From positions 1 to 5,649 of the forward strand of contig CAMGGT010000077.1 in the NCBI GenBank assembly GCA_946055715.1: 5,649 nt of DNA. The letters are read 5' to 3'. The position numbers and the translations under genes were made by a program. Position 1 is the stretch's first letter; each line of letters starts with the position of its first letter. Source of the stretch: an uncultured Clostridia bacterium. Its GTDB lineage: Bacteria; Bacillota; Clostridia; Oscillospirales; CAG-272. Shown here piece after piece: positions 1-4,737 of the stretch. A model generated the notes under the pieces. It saw nothing but the letters and a program-made list of their open reading frames with translations. It had not been told where the DNA came from and searched no databases.

Positions 1-2
1 CC

Positions 3-77
3 CTCAAACGCGGAAACGACACCCCTCATGTGGTCACCTTTATCATCCGTTCTGCCACCGAAACAGCCCATGTATAA
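3..77 (+). CDS. Possible C-terminal end of an unidentified protein (partial, 5' end outside window)
   Basis: The frame starting at base 3 is open from the window edge to a TAA at 75-77 and gives 24 residues ending in ATETAHV. Codon choice (GAC, ACC, GTC, ATC ATC) resembles that of the definite genes here. A stem-loop with a T-run on the plus strand lies 30 bases downstream, as expected at the end of a rightward gene converging on tyrS. No motif or family can be recognised from so short a tail. The opposite strand also has a short open frame starting with ATG near base 72, but it lacks a ribosome binding site and uses AGA and AGG codons, so I prefer the plus-strand reading. Confidence 0.35.
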   Translation, partial: LKRGNDTPHVVTFIIRSATETAHV

Positions 78-106
78 TTCATAACTGCAAGCCAAATTGC
101 TAAGAG

Positions 107-163
107 AAAGCCGATACCCCCCCTCTTTTCTTTTGTAAAAGCGGGAGGGTATCGGCTTTTTGT
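107..163. terminator. Bidirectional intrinsic terminator between converging genes
   Basis: Bases 107-119 (AAAGCCGATACCC) pair perfectly with 147-159 (GGGTATCGGCTTT), a 13-bp stem enclosing a loop of about 27 bases that includes a C-run and a T-rich stretch. On the plus strand the right arm runs into TTTTT, a good T-tract. On the minus strand the stem is followed by a weaker TTTCTCTT tract, about 50 bases past the tyrS stop. It can therefore end tyrS transcription and also that of a possible rightward gene at the left edge. Confidence 0.8.
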
Positions 164-211
164 AAAGAATAGTTGTTACCTTGTTTGCCGTAAAGAGCGC
201 ACCGGAATGTG

Positions 212-1432
212 TCAGCCGAGGGTAACTTTTTTGAAGGTCTTTTTACCGCGTTTGACCAGCACGCCCGCGGCGAGTTGCTCTGCCGTGAAGGCGTGGTGGA
301 TGTCGGTAATCTTCTCACCGTCGGCGGTAACGCCGCCCTGCTCCACGGCGCGGCGCGCCTCGGAACGGGAAGGCACAAGTCCTGCCAGCGTCAGCACCGA
401 CAGAATGTCGATCTTGCCGTCGGTCAGGTCGGCGGCGGAAAGGGCATATGCGGGGGCGTCTCCCCCGGCGGCGCCGCCAAACAGCGCACGGCTGGCGGCA
501 AGGGCTTTTTGTGCCTCTTCTTCTCCGTGAACCATCCGCGTCAGCTCCACCGCCAGAATCTCTTTGGCCTCGTTGAGTCTTCCGCCCTCCCACCGGCTCA
601 TCTCTTCGATCTGCTTCATGGGCAGGAAGGTCAGCATGCGGAGGCACTTCATGACATCGGCATCCCCGACATTGCGCCAATACTGAAAGAACTCGTAGGG
701 GCTGGTCTTGTTGGGGTCAAGCCAGACGGCGTTGCCGGCCGTCTTACCCATCTTTTTGCCGTTGGAGTCGGTGAGCAGCGTGATGGTCATGGCGTAGGCA
801 TCTTTGCCCAGCTTGCGGCGGATCAGTTCTGTGCCGCCCAGCATATTGCTCCACTGGTCGTCGCCGCCGAACTCCATGTTACAGCCGTATTCGCGGAACA
901 AATAGTAGAAGTCGTAGGACTGCATGATCATATAGTTGAATTCCAAAAAGGACAAACCCTTTTCCATGCGCTGTTTGTAGCACTCTGCGCGCAGCATGTT
1001 GTTCACCGAGAAGCAGGCGCCCACCTCGCGCAACAGGTCCACATAGTTCAAATTCAGCAGCCAATCTGCGTTGTTGAGCATCATGGCCTTACCCTCGCCG
1101 AAGTCGATGAAACGCTCCATCTGCCGCTTGAAGCAGGCGGCGTTGTGCTCGATGTCCTCGCGGGTGAGCATTTTTCTCATGTCGGTGCGGCCGGAGGGGT
1201 CGCCGATCATGGTGGTGCCACCGCCGATGAGGGCAATGGGCTTGTTGCCCGCCATCTGCAAGCGCTTCATCAATGTCAGCGCCATAAAATGGCCGGCCGT
1301 CAAACTGTCGGCCGTGCAATCGAATCCGATGTAAAAGGTGGCTTTTCCTTCGTTGATCATCTCGCGGATATGTGCTTCGTCCGTCACCTGCGCGATCAGA
1401 CCGCGGGCGACCAGTTCTTCATAGAGTTGCAT
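212..1432 (-). CDS. tyrS: Tyrosyl-tRNA synthetase
   Basis: This class I synthetase joins tyrosine to tRNA-Tyr in the cytoplasm using ATP. The 406 residues are close to bacterial TyrRS length (about 420). The N-terminal Rossmann domain shows Tyr34, Asp38 and Thr40 in YIGFDCT, and the HIGH-equivalent reads TAGH at 45-48. Tyr167, Gln171 and Asp174 (YMIMQSYD) form the tyrosine-pocket helix, GGDDQW is at 189-194, and KMGKT at 227-231 is the KMSKS loop (family form KFGKT). An S4-like RNA-binding domain occupies about 343-406 (LVPSRSEARRAVEQGGV). The start is ATG, with AAAGGA about 13 bases upstream, a rather long spacing. It is the last gene of the leftward cluster, 63 bases after nif3, with stop codon TGA. 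The unusual point is Thr45 where characterised TyrRSs have the first HIGH histidine. The family assignment is certain. Confidence 0.97.
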   Translation of the reverse strand: MQLYEELVARGLIAQVTDEAHIREMINEGKATFYIGFDCTADSLTAGHFMALTLMKRLQMAGNKPIALIGGGTTMIGDPSGRTDMRKMLTREDIEHNAACFKRQMERFIDFGEGKAMMLNNADWLLNLNYVDLLREVGACFSVNNMLRAECYKQRMEKGLSFLEFNYMIMQSYDFYYLFREYGCNMEFGGDDQWSNMLGGTELIRRKLGKDAYAMTITLLTDSNGKKMGKTAGNAVWLDPNKTSPYEFFQYWRNVGDADVMKCLRMLTFLPMKQIEEMSRWEGGRLNEAKEILAVELTRMVHGEEEAQKALAASRALFGGAAGGDAPAYALSAADLTDGKIDILSVLTLAGLVPSRSEARRAVEQGGVTADGEKITDIHHAFTAEQLAAGVLVKRGKKTFKKVTLG

Positions 1433-1495
1433 GGCAAATTTATTTTCCTTTCAAATGTCTGTTCGGGCGGGCAGACCCGGCCGATGTATGTCGGA
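1433..1495 (-). other. Short nif3-tyrS spacer without terminator or T-box
   Basis: On the minus strand this 63-base gap carries two tiny hairpins (CCGA/TCGG and CGGG-TCTG-CCCG) and the tyrS ribosome binding site AAAGGA. There is no T-run, no recognisable promoter and no room for a T-box leader. Read-through from nif3 into tyrS is the simplest reading. Confidence 0.6.
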
Positions 1496-2260
1496 TCAGC
1501 GCGTGCGGATGGGGGTGAGGTCCGCCGTGATGACCTTGACCGCATCATCCAGCGAGCGGACAAATGCCGCAAAGAAGGGCAGAACGGGCAGTTCCGTTTC
1601 GTAGTGGCCGCATTCATAGACCGAGATACCCTCTGCCGGGGCGTCGGTGAGCGTGTGGTGACCGAGTTCGCCTGAAAGATAGGCATCGCACCCAAGCGCC
1701 AGCGCCCGGGGCAAAAAGTCTCTGCCGCTGCCGCCGCACACCCCGACAAGCGACACGGCGCGGCCTTCTGCTGCGCTGTACCGCATGGCACTCACCGACA
1801 GCTTTTGTGCCGCATAGGCAGCAAAGTCATCGGCAGACATGGGTGCGGGCAGGCGGCCGAGGCGGAACATCTGCCCCTCTTCCGGCTCACCCTGCGGCAA
1901 AAGTCCCAGGGCGCGGATGAGGCAGTCGTTGACACCACCCTCCACCGCATCGGCGCGGGTGTGCAGACAGATGACCGAGATGCCGCACAGCAGGCATCTG
2001 CGCACCAAAGCCGAGACGGGCGTGGCGGCAGACAGTGCGCGCAGGGGATGAAACAGCAACGGATGGTGTGAGATGATCACATTGCATCCCTCGGCCACGG
2101 CCTTATCCACCGCGGCATGGGTCACATCCAGCACGCACAGCACGCCGCGCACCGGGGAAGACTCATCCGGGCAGACAGCAAGGCCGTCATTGTCCCACTC
2201 GCAGGAAAGGGAGGGGGGAATGCGCCTGTCAAGCGCCTGATACAGTTCAAGTACGGTCAT
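1496..2260 (-). CDS. Nif3-like dinuclear metal centre hexameric protein (YqfO/YbgI family)
   Basis: A 254-residue member of the NIF3/DUF34 family, conserved proteins that bind two metal ions and form hexameric toroids. Databases often call them GTP cyclohydrolase I type 2, but their cellular role is not firmly settled. By analogy with E. coli YbgI, the metal ligands appear as His65-His66 in ISHHPLLF, Asp104 in HTRADAVEGGVND, and His219 plus Glu223 in GHYETE. GGSG at 177-180 is another family motif. The length matches the short YbgI form (247 aa), so the PII-like insert of longer Bacillus YqfO proteins is absent. The ATG at 2260 has GAGAGG seven bases upstream and overlaps the trmK end by 14 bases. 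The open frame extends further upstream to 2545, but that part is antisense-like sequence within trmK. Stop TGA. The neighbouring trmK matches the B. subtilis yqfN-yqfO order. Confidence 0.93.
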   Translation of the reverse strand: MTVLELYQALDRRIPPSLSCEWDNDGLAVCPDESSPVRGVLCVLDVTHAAVDKAVAEGCNVIISHHPLLFHPLRALSAATPVSALVRRCLLCGISVICLHTRADAVEGGVNDCLIRALGLLPQGEPEEGQMFRLGRLPAPMSADDFAAYAAQKLSVSAMRYSAAEGRAVSLVGVCGGSGRDFLPRALALGCDAYLSGELGHHTLTDAPAEGISVYECGHYETELPVLPFFAAFVRSLDDAVKVITADLTPIRTR

Positions 2261-2942
2261 GAATAAACCTCTCGATCTCTTCTGCCAGTGCGTCCTCGCC
2301 CTCATGGGGCAGGCCGGCCTGTGCAAGGCCGCGGCACCGGCGGAGAAGAGCTGCTTTCTTTTGGGCAAGATAACGCAGAAAAAGGGGAGAGACCGGCGTC
2401 TCTGCGGGAATGTCCTCACCAAACTCCGCCGCAAAGGGGGAGAGCGTGCGGGTTCTTCCGTCAAAGGAAGCACACAGGCAAAAATAGAGCTTGCCCGAGA
2501 CCTCCGAGATGGATTCTGCTGCGACGGCAAAGCCGTTTTCGGCAAGATAGCGGCGCAGTGCCGCCGGCTTTGACATGGGGCCGAGAATCAGCCGCACGGC
2601 GGGGTCGCGCACAAAACAGGCATCCGAGATGATGCGGGCGATCAACTCGCCCCCCATGCCGCAGATGCTCACATCCGTGATGCCGCACCCTTCAAGCCCT
2701 TGCAGGCCGTCCGTCTGCACCACGCGGATGCAGTCGGAAAGTCCCGCCCGGCTGACCGCGGCGCGGGCGCGCTCACACGGCCCTGCCGCAATGTCGCAGG
2801 CGTAGGCACAGCGGACCTTGCCTTGTCTGCAGAGCCACACCGGCAGAATGGCATGGTCGCACCCGACATCTGCCAGACATGCGCCCGGCCGCACGAAATC
2901 GGCGGCCGAGCGAAGGCGCGCATCCGGTATGAGCCCCGTCAT
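2247..2942 (-). CDS. trmK: tRNA (adenine(22)-N(1))-methyltransferase TrmK
   Basis: TrmK (B. subtilis YqfN) transfers a methyl group from S-adenosylmethionine to N1 of adenine 22 in the tRNA D-arm. The protein has 231 residues, the usual family size. The Rossmann-fold motif I is ADVGCDHAILPVWL at 24-37, an acidic residue that could bind SAM ribose is Asp50 in ACDIAAG, the conserved GMGG lies at 95-98, and the family block around GPM with a following LRRYL is at 121-133. The C-terminal 60 or so residues look helical, matching the TrmK coiled-coil domain. The ATG at 2942 forms an ATGA overlap with the stop of the upstream DUF1858 gene and has no proper Shine-Dalgarno sequence, so translation probably depends on coupling. 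It overlaps nif3 by 14 bases at its 3' end. Stop TGA. Confidence 0.92.
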   Translation of the reverse strand: MTGLIPDARLRSAADFVRPGACLADVGCDHAILPVWLCRQGKVRCAYACDIAAGPCERARAAVSRAGLSDCIRVVQTDGLQGLEGCGITDVSICGMGGELIARIISDACFVRDPAVRLILGPMSKPAALRRYLAENGFAVAAESISEVSGKLYFCLCASFDGRTRTLSPFAAEFGEDIPAETPVSPLFLRYLAQKKAALLRRCRGLAQAGLPHEGEDALAEEIERFIHDRT

Positions 2943-3160
2943 GCCTTGGCGGCAAAGTAGTCGTTGATCTTTTTCACCAGTTCGTCGGCGTCGGTGCCGT
3001 GGACGGCACAGGCCTGCTCGATGCTCTCGCCGCGGGAGGCGGGGCAACCGAGACAATGCATGCCGATCTCAAAGAAAAAGCGGGCGGTTTCGACGTCAAA
3101 GTCCAGCACGTCGCCGATGAGGGAATCTTTTGTGACTTTCATTTGTGTGTTCGCGGGCAA
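2939..3160 (-). CDS. DUF1858 small protein with CxxC redox-type motif
   Basis: A 73-residue soluble protein with the DUF1858 core: VTKDSLIGDVLDF, then FFFEIGMHCLGCPASRGESIEQAC, then HGTDADELVKKIN. Cys36 and Cys39 form the CxxC of the domain known as the hybrid-cluster-protein-associated redox disulfide domain; a third cysteine is Cys51. The biochemical role is unknown and the redox function is inferred from the motif. I chose the TTG at 3160 because AAGGAG lies eight bases before it. The ATG at 3142 (giving MKVTKDSL, the usual family start) would be 26 bases from that site, but it remains possible. This is the promoter-proximal gene of the leftward cluster and ends in TGA within the ATGA overlap with trmK. 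Confidence 0.88.
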   Translation of the reverse strand: MPANTQMKVTKDSLIGDVLDFDVETARFFFEIGMHCLGCPASRGESIEQACAVHGTDADELVKKINDYFAAKA

Positions 3161-3164
3161 AGCC

Positions 3165-3175
3165 GCGCTCCTTAT
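3165..3175 (-). promoter_or_regulatory. Ribosome binding site that decides a TTG start for the DUF1858 gene
   Basis: On the minus strand AAGGAG is followed by GCGCGGCT and then TTG. The eight-base spacing is ideal for the TTG at 3160 and far too long for the in-frame ATG at 3142. It lies only a few bases after the predicted transcription start, so the leader is very short. Confidence 0.75.
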
Positions 3176-3187
3176 CTTTTTTTATTT

Positions 3188-3216
3188 ATTATAAATCCGC
3201 TTGAAAGAAATGTCAA
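3188..3216 (-). promoter_or_regulatory. Perfect consensus SigA/sigma-70 promoter for the DUF1858-trmK-nif3-tyrS cluster
   Basis: Reading the minus strand, TTGACA (3216-3211) is separated by exactly 17 bases from TATAAT (3193-3188). All twelve consensus bases match with the optimal spacer. Transcription should start near 3180-3182, leaving about 20 bases of leader before the DUF1858 start. The AT-rich stretch after the -10 box should ease melting. No operator-like repeat overlaps it, so strong constitutive expression is the simplest inference. Confidence 0.92.
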
Positions 3217-3359
3217 CCTTCCGGCAAAGATAAACTGCAAAGAGAATGCAAAGAAGTCAAAGTATACCCGCCAAAACGCCCTGTATGCGAAGGGTAAATG
3301 GTGTCTGTGGGAAGAGGGCGATGTGCGGGCGGCGCGGCAAAAGGTCTCTGCGCGCGGCA

Positions 3360-3380
3360 GGTGCATGCCCGCTTTGCACC
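3360..3380. repeat. Short inverted repeat upstream of the prfB promoter
   Basis: GGTGCA at 3360-3365 and TGCACC at 3375-3380 are perfect inverted copies separated by nine bases. The repeat ends 27 bases before the prfB -35 element. It is not followed by a T-run on either strand, so it is not a terminator. It could be an operator or chance pairing in GC-rich DNA. Confidence 0.4.
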
Positions 3381-3407
3381 AAAAACGGAAAAAGCAGAGA
3401 AAAGGTG

Positions 3408-3436
3408 TTGCGTTCGGGTGGTTTTTGTGCTATAAT
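3408..3436 (+). promoter_or_regulatory. prfB: Extended -10 promoter for prfB
   Basis: TATAAT at 3431-3436 is preceded by TG one base upstream (TGCTATAAT), the extended -10 form. Seventeen bases upstream, TTGCGT (3408-3413) is a partial -35. Transcription should begin near 3443, giving a leader of about 60 bases before the prfB TTG start. Confidence 0.82.
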
Positions 3437-3460
3437 TATCTTTGGAATGTTATGCAATAT

Positions 3461-3479
3461 ACGGTTCGGGCCGTTTTTT
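3461..3479 (+). promoter_or_regulatory. Small hairpin with T-run in the prfB leader
   Basis: ACGG (3461-3464) can pair with CCGT (3471-3474) around TTCGGG, and T residues continue to 3479. It resembles a miniature intrinsic terminator 18 bases into the predicted transcript, but the stem has only four base pairs, so strong termination is doubtful. It could be a pause site or have no function. Confidence 0.3.
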
Positions 3480-3494
3480 GGATGCCGACCGCAG

Positions 3495-3508
3495 AGGAGG
3501 ATATTTTG
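3495..3508 (+). promoter_or_regulatory. prfB: Strong ribosome binding site that decides the prfB TTG start
   Basis: AGGAGG at 3495-3500, a full anti-Shine-Dalgarno match, is followed by ATATT and then TTG. The in-frame ATG at 3482 lies before this site and the next ATG (3542) is 41 bases after it, so neither can use it. Confidence 0.8.
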
Positions 3509-4624
3509 ATTATTGCCCTGGAAGAAGCAAAATATAAGCTGATGGCCATGCGCGAGACGCTTGCAGAGTTGCGCTCTGCCCTGCAGATCGATGTGCTGAA
3601 CGCCAAGATCGCAGAGCTGGAGGCCTCTACCTTCGCCCCCGACTTCTGGGGGGACCAGAAGAACAGCGGCAAGGTGCTGCAGACCATCAAGCAGAGCAAA
3701 GACATCGTTGAGGCCTACGAAACGCTGGTGCAGAAGAACGAAGACGCATTGATGCTGGCCGAGATGGCCATCGAAGAAAACGATGAATCCTCCGTGGAGG
3801 AAGTGACAAGCGAATTGGCTCACATCGAGCAGGAAGCGGAGCATCAGCGTCTGGAGACCCTGCTGTGCGGCGAATATGACAAGAACAATGCCATCGTCTC
3901 TTTTCACCCGGGCGCGGGCGGCACCGAAGCGCAGGACTGGGCGCAGATGCTGTACCGCATGTACAGCCGCTGGGGCGAACAGCACGGCTTCAAGGTGCAG
4001 TTGATGGACTGGCTGGACGGCGATGAGGCGGGCATCAAATCCGCCATTCTGCGCTTTGAGGGCGTGAATGCCTATGGCTATCTGAAAAGTGAAAACGGCG
4101 TGCATCGCCTGGTGCGCATCTCTCCGTTTGACGCCTCCGGGCGGCGGCAGACTTCTTTTGCCTCCGTGGAGGTCATGCCCGAATTTGAGGATGACGACTC
4201 CATCGTCATCCGCGATGAAGACATCGAAGTGACCGCCCACCGCTCCTCCGGCGCGGGCGGCCAGCACATCAACAAGACAGACTCTGCCATCCGCATCGTC
4301 CACAAGCCCACCGGCATCGTAGTGGGGTGCCAGACAGAGCGCAGCCAGCTGCAGAACAAAGAGACCGCCATGCACATGCTCAAAAGCAAGTTGATGGAGA
4401 TCAAACTGCAGGAAAAACTGGACCGCATTGAGGACATCCAGGGCGTCAAGGCCAACATTGAATGGGGCGCGCAGATCCGTTCTTATGTCTTCATGCCCTA
4501 TACGCTGGTCAAAGACACGCGCACGGGCTACGAAAACGGCAATGTCAACGCCGTCATGGACGGCGACCTTGACGGCTTCATCAATGCCTATCTGAAGATG
4601 ATCACCGCGCAGAACAGCAAATAA
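3506..4624 (+). CDS. prfB: Peptide chain release factor 2 (RF2), no programmed frameshift
   Basis: RF2 recognises UGA and UAA stop codons in the ribosomal A site and triggers peptide release. The 372-residue protein has an N-terminal helical domain, SPF at 206-208 (RISPFDASGRRQTSF), the tripeptide that identifies RF2 rather than RF1, and the catalytic GGQ at 251-253 (SSGAGGQHINKTDSA). A typical RF2 ending with WGAQIRSYVF and DGDLDGFI follows. The TTG at 3506 was chosen because AGGAGG ends five bases upstream; the protein then begins MIIALEEAKYKL and lines up with the start of E. coli RF2 (365 aa). The frame is open further upstream, including an ATG at 3482 that lacks a ribosome binding site. 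Where most RF2 genes carry CUUUGA, this one reads CTG CAG ATC in frame, so no frameshift is needed. Monocistronic: own promoter, terminator after the TAA stop. Confidence 0.97.
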   Translation: MIIALEEAKYKLMAMRETLAELRSALQIDVLNAKIAELEASTFAPDFWGDQKNSGKVLQTIKQSKDIVEAYETLVQKNEDALMLAEMAIEENDESSVEEVTSELAHIEQEAEHQRLETLLCGEYDKNNAIVSFHPGAGGTEAQDWAQMLYRMYSRWGEQHGFKVQLMDWLDGDEAGIKSAILRFEGVNAYGYLKSENGVHRLVRISPFDASGRRQTSFASVEVMPEFEDDDSIVIRDEDIEVTAHRSSGAGGQHINKTDSAIRIVHKPTGIVVGCQTERSQLQNKETAMHMLKSKLMEIKLQEKLDRIEDIQGVKANIEWGAQIRSYVFMPYTLVKDTRTGYENGNVNAVMDGDLDGFINAYLKMITAQNSK

Positions 4625-4631
4625 TGCATTG

Positions 4632-4670
4632 CCCCGCCCTCGGTGTATGAAACCGCAGGCGGGGTTTATA
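4632..4670 (+). terminator. Intrinsic terminator after prfB
   Basis: CCCCGCC (4632-4638) pairs with GGCGGGG (4658-4664). After a 2x2 internal loop, CGGT (4641-4644) pairs with ACCG (4652-4655), leaving a seven-base loop. TTTATACTATTCTTAT follows, a T-rich but interrupted tail. It begins eight bases after the prfB stop and probably separates prfB from malQ. Confidence 0.75.
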
Positions 4671-4700
4671 CTATTCTTATAGATTTTGAAGACCGCACAT

Positions 4701-4714
4701 CGGCCTCCCGGCCG
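4701..4714 (+). repeat. Short GC hairpin in the malQ leader
   Basis: CGGCC and GGCCG pair around TCCC, about a dozen bases before the AAAGGG ribosome binding site of malQ. It has no T-run. It may only reflect local GC richness; no clear -35/-10 pair for malQ was found in this 70-base gap. Confidence 0.3.
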
Positions 4715-4737
4715 GGAACCGCGGCGAAAGGGCATTC

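Larger units (their letters stand above)
3161..3505. other. Divergent intergenic region between the DUF1858 operon and prfB
   Basis: These 345 bases hold the leftward consensus promoter at one end and the prfB promoter and leader at the other. The middle (about 3217-3407) has no convincing gene: one plus-strand frame is open through it into prfB, but its translation is Lys/Arg-rich and shows no domain. The only structure I see is an inverted repeat GGTGCA-N9-TGCACC at 3360-3380. No tRNA, riboswitch or known small RNA could be recognised by eye. Confidence 0.7.

Noticed and set aside
1433..1495. Possible terminator between nif3 and tyrS
   Set aside because: Only two 4-bp stems are present and neither is followed by a T-run on the minus strand.
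209..1675. 488-codon plus-strand open frame antisense to tyrS and the end of nif3
   Set aside because: Its translation has no domain, and it lies opposite a fully conserved TyrRS. Long antisense frames are expected in GC-rich genes with biased third positions.
2261..2545. N-terminal extension of nif3 upstream of the ATG at 2260
   Set aside because: The extension reads as Arg/Pro/Ser-rich sequence lying inside trmK, while the ATG at 2260 has a good SD and begins exactly where Nif3 homology starts.
2943..3056. Upstream extension of trmK to 3056
   Set aside because: It overlaps the DUF1858 coding region in another frame with Arg-rich translation; family homology starts at the ATG in the ATGA overlap.
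3360..3380. Inverted repeat as a terminator
   Set aside because: It is followed by A residues on the plus strand and GC-rich sequence on the minus strand; no gene ends before it.
2999..3505. N-terminal extension of prfB back to base 2999
   Set aside because: RF2 proteins do not have such an extension, the stretch crosses the DUF1858 gene and both promoters, and the SD lies just before 3506.
3257..4735. 492-codon minus-strand open frame antisense to prfB
   Set aside because: It is rich in His, Val and Phe in the pattern of a reverse-complement shadow, has no domain, and spans the prfB terminator and promoter.
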